Below, piece by piece: positions 7,506 through 15,646 of a DNA stretch of 64,000 nucleotides. The position numbers and the translations under genes are program-made. Every line of letters begins with the position of its first letter. Within the stretch, counting starts at the first letter, position 1. This stretch comes from Pseudomonas monteilii NBRC 103158 = DSM 14164 (GTDB lineage Bacteria > Pseudomonadota > Gammaproteobacteria > Pseudomonadales > Pseudomonadaceae). Where the stretch lies: positions 1-64,000 of the forward strand of contig NZ_BBIS01000044.1 in the NCBI RefSeq assembly GCF_000730605.1. The letters run 5' to 3'. The notes below the pieces were generated by a model. That model had not been told where the DNA came from, did no database searches, and saw nothing but the letters and a program-made list of their open reading frames with translations.

Positions 7506-8633
7506 AGCCTCGGCTTTGCTGAGCAACTGGCGCTTGAGGCCGGCAATCAGGTCAGTCTGGGTAATCACCCCCACCAGCTGGTCGGCGTCGAGCACCGGCA
7601 GGCAGTGCAAGCCTTGTTCGCACAACAGCGGCAGCAGGCGCTCCAACGGGTGCTGGCTGCTGACACTCACCACCCGCCGGCTCATCACCTGCTCCATGCG
7701 CACCGCCTTGCGGCCAAACAGCCCGCGCCAGTTGAAACGGCCGCGCTGCATGGCCGGGCCAACCAGGTCGCTGAGGCTGACGATGCCCACCAGCTTGCCA
7801 TGCTGTAATACCGGCAGGGTTTTCAGGTGGTGGCTGGCGAGCATTTTCCAGGCCTGCTCAAGGGTGGTATCGGGCGTGGCGAACTGCACGTCGCGGGACA
7901 TCACCGAGGCCGCCGTAATACCGCCGAGACTGCGCTGCAGGGCGTGTTGCTCGGTGGCGAGGATGATGCGTTCCAGCTCGTCACGGGTGACGTCGACGAA
8001 CTCGCCCAGCTCTTCCAGGGCCTGGTCCAAGTCTTCACTGCGGATGCCAACCCGCTCGCCGGGCAGCGGGTCATGGGTGTGGTGCAGGTCTTTGCGCGGC
8101 ACCGCGCCTTTCGGGTAGCGCACGCCCGTCAGGCGGTTGTAGACAATCGCCACTGTTACCAGGATCAACGCATTGAGCAGCACCGGCTCCAGCAGGTGGT
8201 CGCCCATGGCGGTCAGCCCTGAGTCAGCCAGCACTGCACTCACCGCCACCCCGCCACCCGGCGGGTGCAGGCAGCGCAGCAGGCACATCACCAGCAGCGA
8301 GATGCCCAGGGCGGCAGCGGCTACCCACAGCTCGGGGCCGAAGCCTTCGCGCATGGCCAGGCCGACCGCGCCCGCCAGGGCATAGCTACCCAGCACCGGC
8401 CAGGGTTGGGCCAGTGGGCCGGAATGCACGGCAAACACCAGCACAGCCGAGGCGGCAAGCGGGCCAAGCAGATGCAGGGCGATACCGGGGCCATAGGCGA
8501 TGCTGGTCAGCCAGCCGGCAAGGAACAGGCCGAGCAACGCACCGATAGCGGCACGCAGCCATTCTTTTGGGGGAATATTCAGGGGCGCCGGCAACAGCCG
8601 CTGCAGACGACTTTCGGAACGCGAGGCAGGCAT
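7479..8633 (-). CDS. HPP-family membrane protein with C-terminal CBS domains, 384 aa
   Basis: The N-terminal half has four to five hydrophobic helices (about residues 26-170), including the family signature LHPPGGGVAVSAVL. The C-terminal half has two CBS motifs: residues from about 245 (ASVMSRDVQFATPDTTLEQA) and from about 310 (VMSRRVVSVSSQHPLERLL). HPP proteins are inner-membrane proteins, and relatives have been linked to nitrite transport in plants and cyanobacteria. CBS pairs usually sense adenine nucleotides. The substrate here is unknown. It overlaps the LysR gene tail to tail. Confidence 0.85.
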   Translation of the reverse strand: MPASRSESRLQRLLPAPLNIPPKEWLRAAIGALLGLFLAGWLTSIAYGPGIALHLLGPLAASAVLVFAVHSGPLAQPWPVLGSYALAGAVGLAMREGFGPELWVAAAALGISLLVMCLLRCLHPPGGGVAVSAVLADSGLTAMGDHLLEPVLLNALILVTVAIVYNRLTGVRYPKGAVPRKDLHHTHDPLPGERVGIRSEDLDQALEELGEFVDVTRDELERIILATEQHALQRSLGGITAASVMSRDVQFATPDTTLEQAWKMLASHHLKTLPVLQHGKLVGIVSLSDLVGPAMQRGRFNWRGLFGRKAVRMEQVMSRRVVSVSSQHPLERLLPLLCEQGLHCLPVLDADQLVGVITQTDLIAGLKRQLLSKAEASDNRVPAL

Positions 8634-8663
8634 TTGAGTAGTCGGAATCTTTGGTTTTTCTGA

Positions 8664-8697
8664 TTAAAAAGAAAGCCCAGCCGAGGTGGCCTGGGCC
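8664..8697 (-). terminator. Intrinsic terminator after the two-component operon
   Basis: On the minus strand the stem GCCCAGGCC/GGCTGGGC (with a short bulge) is followed by TTTCTTTTT. It lies about 200 bases after the histidine-kinase stop and before the HPP gene. Confidence 0.6.
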
Positions 8698-8897
8698 TCG
8701 TATTGCGCGTGCAATAGCACAAGGGGCTCCGTCCGTGGAGAGATGAAAACCGCAGGGTTTCGTGAACGGGATTTTGCCGGGCGGGGGGAGATTGGGCTAA
8801 TTCAAAAAAATGCGGCTGTACTGCAATTTTTTTGCAGTACTGATATTTCTCAAGCGAGCCACTGAACCCGCTCCCACAAGAGATTGCAGTCCCGGCA

Positions 8898-10217
8898 CTA
8901 CCGAGTCTTGCGCGGCAACTCGATACTCACCCGCAGCCCGCCCAGAGGGCTTTCCAGCAGCGACAATTGCCCGCCCCAGGCCTCGACGATATCGCGCACG
9001 ATGCCCAACCCCAGGCCGTGCCCGTCCACCTGCTCATCCAGCCGCGAACCACGCTCCAGCACCTGCTGCCGCTGACCCTCGGGAATCCCCGGGCCGTCAT
9101 CATCGATCCATACCTGATAGCCCTCGGCATTCGACCCAATGCCGAGGCGCACTTCGCTGTCGGCCCACTTGCAGGCGTTGTCCAGCAGGTTGCCCAACAA
9201 CTCCAGGAAGTCCTCACGGTCCCATGGCAACAGCAACCCGGGGGGCACATCGCTGGCCAGCAGCAACCCTTCTCCATGGATCATGCCCAACGTGCTCAGC
9301 AACCCCGGCAGTTCGGCCTCGCAATCGAATTGCGCACCGGGCAAGGCATCACCCGCCAACCGCGCGCGATTCAGTTCGCGCGCCAACCGCTGCTGAATCT
9401 GCTCCAGCTGCTCACGCATCTGCGCCCGCACCTCGGGCAAGTCCTTCAGGCGCTCACTGGACGCCAGGCTCAGCAGCACCGCCAACGGTGTCTTCAGTGC
9501 ATGCCCCAGGTTACCCAAGGCATTGCGCGAACGGCGCAGGCTGTCTTCGGTATGGCTAAGCAAGTGGTTGATCTGTCCCACCAACGGGGCCAGCTCGCTG
9601 GGCACCTCGGCATCCAGTTGTGACCGCTGGCCCTGCTGCAGTTGGGCGATCTGCTGGCGCGCCCGCTCCAACGGCCGTAGCGAGCGCGTTACGGTCATGC
9701 GCTGCAGCACCAACACCAAAATCAGTGCCACCAGGCCCATGCCAAGGCCGATCTGCTGCATGCGCCGAAAGCCCTCACGCACCGGTGAGTAATCCTGTGC
9801 GACGCTGATCGAGATGTCTTGTCCCAGGCGACGGTAGTCAGCGCGCAGGGCTAGCAGTTGCTGCCCTTCCGGACCGAGCTCATGGCTGTCGGAAAGGCCT
9901 GGCGCAGCAGGCTTGGGCATGTCCAGGTCCCACAGCGAGCGTGAACGCCAGGTGCCTTTGTCGAAATCGATACGGAAGTAATAACCGGAAAAAGGCCGCT
10001 GATACGCCGCCGAGATGCGCCGCTCATCCAGCTGCAGGCCGGATGGCCCGCGCACCAGTGCCACCAGCAGGTTCTCGCTTTCCTTGCGCAGGCCGTTTTC
10101 CAGGTAACGCTGCAGGCCGGCTTCGAACAACCACAAGGTCAGTTGCGCCAGGACCACGCCGACTACCACCAGCACCGCGACCAGGCCAAGGCTCAAACGC
10201 GCCTGGATCGACTTCAC
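8898..10217 (-). CDS. Sensor histidine kinase, 439 aa (PhoQ/QseC-like)
   Basis: Two membrane helices (about residues 8-31 and 156-172) flank a periplasmic sensor domain of about 120 residues. A HAMP linker follows, then the phosphoacceptor motif with His239 (GNLGHALKTPL). The ATPase domain has an N box (NLLDNACKWA, about 343-352), a G1 box (DDDGPGIPE, 372-380) and a G2 box (GHGLGLGI, 399-406). It phosphorylates the response regulator encoded just upstream, with which it overlaps by 4 bases. The preceding PepSY genes probably belong to the same regulon. The signal is not shown by sequence; relatives sense cations or cationic peptides. Confidence 0.92.
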   Translation of the reverse strand: MKSIQARLSLGLVAVLVVVGVVLAQLTLWLFEAGLQRYLENGLRKESENLLVALVRGPSGLQLDERRISAAYQRPFSGYYFRIDFDKGTWRSRSLWDLDMPKPAAPGLSDSHELGPEGQQLLALRADYRRLGQDISISVAQDYSPVREGFRRMQQIGLGMGLVALILVLVLQRMTVTRSLRPLERARQQIAQLQQGQRSQLDAEVPSELAPLVGQINHLLSHTEDSLRRSRNALGNLGHALKTPLAVLLSLASSERLKDLPEVRAQMREQLEQIQQRLARELNRARLAGDALPGAQFDCEAELPGLLSTLGMIHGEGLLLASDVPPGLLLPWDREDFLELLGNLLDNACKWADSEVRLGIGSNAEGYQVWIDDDGPGIPEGQRQQVLERGSRLDEQVDGHGLGLGIVRDIVEAWGGQLSLLESPLGGLRVSIELPRKTR

Positions 10218-10882
10218 TCGGTGCTCCCCGCGTAGATATAGCCTTGCCCGCGTCGGGTCTCGATCACGCTGCGGCCCAGCTTGCGGCGCAAGTGGTTGAC
10301 GTGTACTTCCAGCACGTTCGAATCCCGCTCGGTCTCACCGTCGTAGAGGTGCTCGGCCAGGTGGCTCTTGGACAGGATCTGCTGCGGGTGCAGCATGAAG
10401 TAGCGCAGCAGGCGGAACTCGGCGGCGGTCAGTTGCACATCCACGCCATCACGGCTCACGCACTGGCGGCTTTCATCCAGGTGCAGGCCGGCAGCTTCCA
10501 GGGTTGGCTGATTGGCCAGGCCGCGCGCACGGCGCAGCAGCGACTGGATGCGCAGTTGCAACTCTTCCGGGTGGAACGGTTTGCTCAGGTAGTCATCAGC
10601 CCCGGCTTTCAGCCCTTCGATACGCTCGGCCCACGAGCCACGGGCGGTAAGGATCAATACCGGAGTGGCCAGACCAGCGGCACGCCACCGGGCAAGCACG
10701 TCCAGGCCCGGCAAGCCCGGCAAGCCAAGGTCGAGGATGATCAGGTCGTAGGGCTCGCTCTGGCCCTGGTACACCGCATCACGGCCGTCAGCCAGCCAGT
10801 CCACGGCATAACCCTGGCGCTGCAGGCCGGTGGTCAGCTCGTCGGCCAGTGGTACATTGTCCTCGACAAGCAACAGGCGCAT
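10214..10882 (-). CDS. OmpR/PhoP-family response regulator, 222 aa
   Basis: The receiver domain has the acidic pocket (VEDN, residues 6-9), phosphoacceptor Asp51 in LIILDLGLPG, a conserved Thr79 and Lys101 in SKPF. The winged-helix DNA-binding domain follows, with the HVNHLRRKLG recognition motif and the RRGQGYIY wing. It is the partner of the downstream kinase (4-base overlap) and starts directly after a PepSY gene, one base away. Confidence 0.93.
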   Translation of the reverse strand: MRLLLVEDNVPLADELTTGLQRQGYAVDWLADGRDAVYQGQSEPYDLIILDLGLPGLPGLDVLARWRAAGLATPVLILTARGSWAERIEGLKAGADDYLSKPFHPEELQLRIQSLLRRARGLANQPTLEAAGLHLDESRQCVSRDGVDVQLTAAEFRLLRYFMLHPQQILSKSHLAEHLYDGETERDSNVLEVHVNHLRRKLGRSVIETRRGQGYIYAGSTE

Positions 10883-11197
10883 TCAGTCGTCTTCCTCGTC
10901 TTTGAGCAGGGCGCCGGTGCTGGCATCGAGCTTGATCTCGCGCACCACACCGTCCGCCGTCAGCAGTTCGACTTCATATTCGTAGCGATCGTCGTCCTCT
11001 TCCAGCTCGGCCTCCAGCAAACGCGCCCCGGGGTAACGCCCCAGGGCGGCTTCCAGCAATTGCTCGAGCGGCAGGATGACGCCCTTCTGGCGCAGCTTCA
11101 GGGCTTCGTCCTGGTCAAGGTCGCGGGCGGCGGCCAGCGAACACACGGCCAGCAGCGCCAGCGCGAGGCAGCGCGCTGGCCGCGGTAAGTGAATCAT
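10883..11197 (-). CDS. PepSY-domain periplasmic protein, 104 aa
   Basis: A signal peptide (residues 1 to about 24, ending SLAAA) leads into a single PepSY domain: PLEQLLEAALGRYPGARLLEAELE, then YEYEVELLTADGVVREIKLDASTG. The C-terminus is strongly acidic (KDEEDD). PepSY proteins are small periplasmic modulators that can inhibit proteases or bind metal ions. It overlaps the preceding PepSY gene by one base and is followed at once by the response regulator, so it is likely part of the regulatory circuit. Confidence 0.85.
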   Translation of the reverse strand: MIHLPRPARCLALALLAVCSLAAARDLDQDEALKLRQKGVILPLEQLLEAALGRYPGARLLEAELEEDDDRYEYEVELLTADGVVREIKLDASTGALLKDEEDD

Positions 11198-11505
11198 CAG
11201 TTGTCCCGCTCGTCCTTCAGCACTTCACCGGTCTTGGCGTCCAGCGCCACGTCCCATTCTACGTTCTGCGTGTCACGCAGTTCGACCTTGTAGATGTAGC
11301 GACCGTACTCGTCTTCCAGCTCCGAATCGGTGACGGTGGCGCCCGGGTGCTTGGCCACGGCGGTGGCTTTCAGCTCGTCGAGCGACTTGATGGTCTTGGC
11401 GTTGACCAGTTTGACCACTTCGTCAGGCTGTACGTCCTTGGCGAAGGCGGCATTGGCGCCCAGGGCAAGGGCGGCGGCGGTGAACAGGGCAGTCAAGGTT
11501 TTCAT
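11197..11505 (-). CDS. PepSY-domain periplasmic protein, 102 aa
   Basis: I chose ATG at 11505 because AGGAGAG lies seven bases upstream and a signal peptide starts there (MKTLTALFTAAALALGANAAFA). The mature protein is one PepSY domain with the pattern ATAVAKHPGATVTDSELE and YIYKVELRDTQNVEWDVALD, and ends KDERDN. It is the first gene of a four-gene unit with the second PepSY protein, the response regulator and the kinase. Such pairs are often induced by the adjacent two-component system. Confidence 0.88.
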   Translation of the reverse strand: MKTLTALFTAAALALGANAAFAKDVQPDEVVKLVNAKTIKSLDELKATAVAKHPGATVTDSELEDEYGRYIYKVELRDTQNVEWDVALDAKTGEVLKDERDN

Positions 11506-11708
11506 CGTGCTTCTCTCCTGAGAACTGTGCAAGTTGTCTACGGGGTTAAGATTAACCACCGGTCCTTAATTCAACCTGAAAAAAGCTGGCAGCATGATAG
11601 CGCAGGTCAAGACCGCACCACCGGGCGGTTGCATGAACACCTGCAAGCCTTGTAACGGGCATGCTGGTAGACTGCGCGCATTATTGATTCACACAGAGTT
11701 ATGACAGC

Positions 11709-12065
11709 GTGGAAATCTTCAAGGAATTTACATTCGAATCGGCTCACCGCCTGCCCCACGTCCCTGAAGGGCACAAATGCGGCCGCCTGCATGGCCATTC
11801 GTTCAAGGTCGGCCTGCACCTGACCGGCCCGCTGGACCCGCACACTGGCTGGATTCGAGACTTCGCCGAGGTCAAGGCGATCTTCAAGCCAATCTATGAC
11901 CAGCTGGACCACAACTACCTGAACGACATCCCGGGCCTTGAAAACCCCACCAGCGAAGTGATCGCCAAGTGGATCTGGGACCAGGTCAAGCCGCTGATGC
12001 CAGAGCTGTCGAAGGTGCGCATCCACGAAACCTGCACCAGCGGGTGTGAATACACCGGCGACTGA
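11709..12065 (+). CDS. queD: 6-carboxytetrahydropterin synthase QueD, 118 aa
   Basis: QueD turns dihydroneopterin triphosphate into 6-carboxy-tetrahydropterin, the second step of queuosine (7-deazaguanine) synthesis for tRNA. The zinc-binding histidines are visible in FESAHRLP (residues 9-16) and RLHGHSFKV (residues 26-34). A cysteine lies in HKCGR, close to the zinc site, and the family Glu is in the HETCTSGCEY segment. The length fits the short QueD form. Translation probably starts at GTG (11709), with no strong ribosome site. Confidence 0.93.
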   Translation: MEIFKEFTFESAHRLPHVPEGHKCGRLHGHSFKVGLHLTGPLDPHTGWIRDFAEVKAIFKPIYDQLDHNYLNDIPGLENPTSEVIAKWIWDQVKPLMPELSKVRIHETCTSGCEYTGD

Positions 12066-12075
12066 TTCGCCCGGC

Positions 12076-12558
12076 TCACTGCCCCTGCGTGCTGCCCATG
12101 GCATCGCGCAGGAAGCTGGGGGCGATGTAGCGCTGGTAATGCGCTTCTGAAAGCAGGAAGAATTCGCGGTCGATGGCATCGCGCAGTTGCGGCAGTTCCC
12201 AGTCGCGGAACTCCGGCAGCAAGACCATGCCGTAGGCCTCAAGGTCCCGGATCATCCGCGCCCCACGGGCAATCAGCTGGTACGCCCAGCAATACGCCGA
12301 CTGCTGCTCGACAAACCGGATGGAGCGCTGTTCCAGCTGCTGGCGCAGCAAGCCTTTGTCGAACACCTCCAGCTTGGCCATCATCACCTGCACCAGCAAC
12401 TGCTCAAGGCGCAGCCATACCGCGCGCTTCTGCGCGTCGTCGTAGCCGTTCCAGTTGATCACTTCGTGGTGGAAGCGCTTGCAGCCACGGCACACCGTGT
12501 CTCCGTACACCGTGGAGCACAGGCCGACGCAAGGGGTCTTGATGGACTTGTTGGACAT
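12076..12558 (-). CDS. DUF1289-domain protein, 160 aa
   Basis: I chose the ATG at 12558 (MSNKSIKTPCVGLCSTVYGD), because this is where the conserved cysteine-rich DUF1289 module begins (TPCVGLC and CRGCKRFHHE, residues 8-40); the ORF could extend 21 codons. The first 50 residues are a small four-cysteine, probably iron- or zinc-binding domain. The rest is a helical tail of unknown function found in Pseudomonas relatives. It is convergent with queD, with stops 10 bases apart. Confidence 0.85.
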   Translation of the reverse strand: MSNKSIKTPCVGLCSTVYGDTVCRGCKRFHHEVINWNGYDDAQKRAVWLRLEQLLVQVMMAKLEVFDKGLLRQQLEQRSIRFVEQQSAYCWAYQLIARGARMIRDLEAYGMVLLPEFRDWELPQLRDAIDREFFLLSEAHYQRYIAPSFLRDAMGSTQGQ

Positions 12559-12964
12559 GAAAAACAACAGCTTGGCGGTGGAACACGGCCCCATGTTAGC
12601 CCTTTGTCTAACCAGGGTCACTCGTTAAAGTCATCTTCTGCGCCTTACCTTCGGGCTTTTTTTGCCGTAGAATCATCCCGCCTTTTCAAAGGCAACAATG
12701 TCCGTTGGAAGCTGTTTTCAAAGCGTCACGAGCACAGTTAATCCGGTAGAACGGCGTTGGCCCGGGCCATGCACCCCTCGCATGCCCGCGCCAGCCCTCA
12801 TCAGCTCCCCGTTCTGCAGGCGTAAAACTTTGAAAGCAGCTTCTGTAAGGATTCTTTGCGACCCTGGCTGGGCGGCCCACAAAGCCGTAGCAGCGCATGG
12901 GTGCATGGAATGCTGGATGAGCGTCCCGGACCCCCTTTAGGGACCACTGATGAGGGAAATAACT
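12559..12964 (+). other. acnB leader and promoter region
   Basis: No gene is seen in this 406-base stretch. It contains the divergent start regions of the DUF1289 gene and acnB. A TAGAAT box at 12668-12673 could be an acnB -10 element, which would leave a leader of about 285 bases. Just before the acnB start, GTCCC (near 12923) and GGGAC (near 12940) can pair in a short hairpin close to the ribosome site. A role in iron-dependent control is possible but unproved. Confidence 0.35.
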
Positions 12965-15574
12965 GTGCTTGAAGCCTACCGCAAACACATCGAAGAGCGT
13001 GCCGCCCTGGGTATCGTGCCCCAGCCGCTGAACGCCGAACAAACTGCAGGCCTGGTCGAGCTGCTGAAAAACCCGCCGGCCGGCGAAGAAGCCTTCCTCG
13101 TAGACCTGATCACCAACCGCGTACCGCCAGGGGTCGACGAAGCTGCCTACGTCAAGGCTGCTTTCCTCTCCGCCGTCGCCAAGGGCGAAGCCAAGTCGCC
13201 ACTGATCGACCGCAAGCACGCCACCGAACTGCTGGGCACCATGCAGGGCGGCTACAACATCGAAACGCTGGTCGCACTGCTGGATGACGCCGAACTGGGC
13301 GCCGTCGCGGCCGAACAGCTCAAGCACACCCTGCTGATGTTCGATGCCTTCCACGACGTGGCCGAAAAAGCCAAGGCGGGCAACGTCCACGCCAAGGCCG
13401 TGCTGGAGTCCTGGGCTGCCGGCGAGTGGTTCACCTCGCGCCCGGCCATCGCCGACAAGTACACCCTGACCGTGTTCAAGGTGCCTGGCGAGACCAACAC
13501 CGACGACCTGTCCCCTGCCCCGGACGCCTGGTCGCGCCCTGACATCCCGCTGCACGCCCTGGCCATGCTGAAAATGGCCCGTGACGGCATCGAGCCGTCG
13601 CAGCCAGGTTCGGTCGGCCCGCTGGCCCAGATCGAAGCCGTCAAGGCCAAAGGCTTCCCGGTTGCCTACGTCGGTGACGTGGTCGGTACCGGTTCGTCGC
13701 GTAAATCCGCCACCAACTCGGTGCTGTGGTTCTTCGGTGACGACATCCCGTACGTGCCGAACAAGCGCGCCGGTGGCTTCTGCTTCGGCACCAAGATCGC
13801 CCCGATCTTCTACAACACCATGGAAGACGCCGGCGCCCTGCCGATCGAATTCGACTGCACCAACCTGGCCATGGGCGACGTCATCGACGTGTACCCGTTC
13901 AAAGGCGAAGTGCGCCGTCACGGCAGCGACGAGCTGGTTACCGAATTCGCGCTGAAAACCGAAGTATTGCTGGATGAAGTCCGCGCTGGCGGCCGTATCC
14001 CGCTGATCGTCGGCCGTGGCCTGACCGAAAAAGCCCGCGCCGAGCTGGGCCAGGGCCCATCGGACCTGTTCAAGAAGCCAGAGCAGCCAGCCGACACCGG
14101 CAAGGGCTTCACCCTGGCGCAGAAGATGGTCGGCCGTGCCTGTGGCCTGCCAGAAGGCCAGGGCGTGCGCCCAGGTGCCTACTGCGAGCCGAAGATGACC
14201 ACCGTCGGTTCCCAGGACACCACTGGCCCGATGACCCGTGACGAGCTGAAAGACCTGGCCTGCCTGGGCTTCTCCGCTGACCTGGTCATGCAGTCGTTCT
14301 GTCACACCGCGGCTTATCCGAAGCCGATCGACGTCACCACCCACCACACCCTGCCAGACTTCATCCGCACCCGTGGCGGCGTGTCGCTGCGCCCGGGCGA
14401 CGGCATCATCCACAGCTGGCTGAACCGCATGCTGATGCCTGACACCGTGGGTACCGGTGGCGACTCGCACACCCGCTTCCCGATCGGCATCTCGTTCCCG
14501 GCCGGTTCCGGCCTGGTAGCCTTCGCCGCTGCCACCGGCGTCATGCCGCTGGACATGCCAGAATCGATCCTGGTGCGCTTCAAGGGCAAACTGCAACCTG
14601 GCATCACCTTGCGTGACCTGGTGCATGCGATCCCTTACTACGCCATCCAGAAGGGCCTGCTGACCGTCGAGAAGAAAGGCAAGAAAAACGCCTTCTCCGG
14701 CCGCATCCTGGAAATCGAAGGCCTGGACGAACTGACCGTCGAGCAAGCCTTCGAGCTGTCCGACGCCTCGGCTGAGCGTTCTGCTGCCGGTTGCACCATC
14801 AAGCTGCCAGAGAAGGCCATCGCCGAGTACCTGCAGTCCAACATTACCCTGCTGCGCTGGATGATCGGCGAAGGCTACGGCGATGCCCGCACCCTGGAGC
14901 GCCGCGCCCAGGCCATGGAAGCCTGGCTGGCCAAGCCTGAGCTGCTGTCGGCCGACGCCGATGCCGAATACGCCGAAATCATCGAAATCGACCTGGCCGA
15001 CGTGAAAGAGCCTGTGCTCTGCGCGCCGAACGACCCGGACGATGCCCGCCTGCTGTCTTCGGTACAGGGCGAGAAGATCGACGAAGTGTTCATCGGTTCG
15101 TGCATGACCAACATCGGTCACTTCCGCGCTGCCGGCAAGCTGCTGGAAAAGGTCAAGGGCGGTATTCCGACCCGTCTGTGGCTGGCCCCGCCAACCAAGA
15201 TGGACGCCCACCAGCTGACCGAAGAAGGCTACTACGGCATCTACGGCAAGGCCGGTGCGCGCATGGAAATGCCAGGCTGCTCGCTGTGCATGGGTAACCA
15301 GGCACGTGTGCAGACCGGCTCGACCGTGGTCTCCACCTCGACCCGTAACTTCCCGAACCGTCTGGGCGACGCCACCAACGTGTACCTGGCATCGGCCGAG
15401 CTGGCTGCTGTCGCTTCGATCATCGGCAAGCTGCCGACCGTCGAAGAGTACATGCAGTACGCGAAAGACATCGACAGCATGGCTGCCGACGTATACCGCT
15501 ACCTGAGCTTCGATCAGATCGCCGAGTTCCGCGAAGCGGCAGCCAACGCCAAGATCCCGGTGGTTCAGGCGTAA
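12965..15574 (+). CDS. acnB: Bifunctional aconitate hydratase 2 / 2-methylisocitrate dehydratase AcnB, 869 aa
   Basis: AcnB interconverts citrate and isocitrate in the TCA cycle and can hydrate 2-methyl-cis-aconitate. The protein has the B-type order: N-terminal HEAT-like domain (1-160), swivelling domain 4 (about 170-380), then the three catalytic domains. The [4Fe-4S] cysteines are in GSCMTN and GCSLCMG. Length and first residues (VLEAYRKHIEERAA) match AcnB. I place the start at GTG 12965, seven bases after GAGGGA; an ATG at 12950 is in frame but has no room for a ribosome site. It is followed by a strong terminator. Confidence 0.97.
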   Translation: MLEAYRKHIEERAALGIVPQPLNAEQTAGLVELLKNPPAGEEAFLVDLITNRVPPGVDEAAYVKAAFLSAVAKGEAKSPLIDRKHATELLGTMQGGYNIETLVALLDDAELGAVAAEQLKHTLLMFDAFHDVAEKAKAGNVHAKAVLESWAAGEWFTSRPAIADKYTLTVFKVPGETNTDDLSPAPDAWSRPDIPLHALAMLKMARDGIEPSQPGSVGPLAQIEAVKAKGFPVAYVGDVVGTGSSRKSATNSVLWFFGDDIPYVPNKRAGGFCFGTKIAPIFYNTMEDAGALPIEFDCTNLAMGDVIDVYPFKGEVRRHGSDELVTEFALKTEVLLDEVRAGGRIPLIVGRGLTEKARAELGQGPSDLFKKPEQPADTGKGFTLAQKMVGRACGLPEGQGVRPGAYCEPKMTTVGSQDTTGPMTRDELKDLACLGFSADLVMQSFCHTAAYPKPIDVTTHHTLPDFIRTRGGVSLRPGDGIIHSWLNRMLMPDTVGTGGDSHTRFPIGISFPAGSGLVAFAAATGVMPLDMPESILVRFKGKLQPGITLRDLVHAIPYYAIQKGLLTVEKKGKKNAFSGRILEIEGLDELTVEQAFELSDASAERSAAGCTIKLPEKAIAEYLQSNITLLRWMIGEGYGDARTLERRAQAMEAWLAKPELLSADADAEYAEIIEIDLADVKEPVLCAPNDPDDARLLSSVQGEKIDEVFIGSCMTNIGHFRAAGKLLEKVKGGIPTRLWLAPPTKMDAHQLTEEGYYGIYGKAGARMEMPGCSLCMGNQARVQTGSTVVSTSTRNFPNRLGDATNVYLASAELAAVASIIGKLPTVEEYMQYAKDIDSMAADVYRYLSFDQIAEFREAAANAKIPVVQA

Positions 15575-15597
15575 GCTGAGTTACACGCTGTAAAAGA

Positions 15598-15626
15598 AAG
15601 CCCCGGCAGCGATGCCGGGGCTTTTC
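15598..15626 (+). terminator. Intrinsic terminator after acnB
   Basis: A stem CCCCGGC/GCCGGGG with a six-base loop is followed by TTTTC. It lies 24 bases after the acnB stop and close to the convergent prpD stop, so it may serve both. Confidence 0.85.
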
Positions 15627-15646
15627 ATTTGCCTGCTCTCACCTGC

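Noticed and set aside
11506..11708. preQ1-type riboswitch before queD
   Set aside because: The region looks like a plain promoter; I could not find the short pseudoknot pattern next to the start.
12686..15211. Minus-strand frame of 841 codons opposite acnB
   Set aside because: It is antisense to a certain gene, rich in Gly, Gln and His, and mirrors acnB codon bias at third positions; a typical high-GC shadow.
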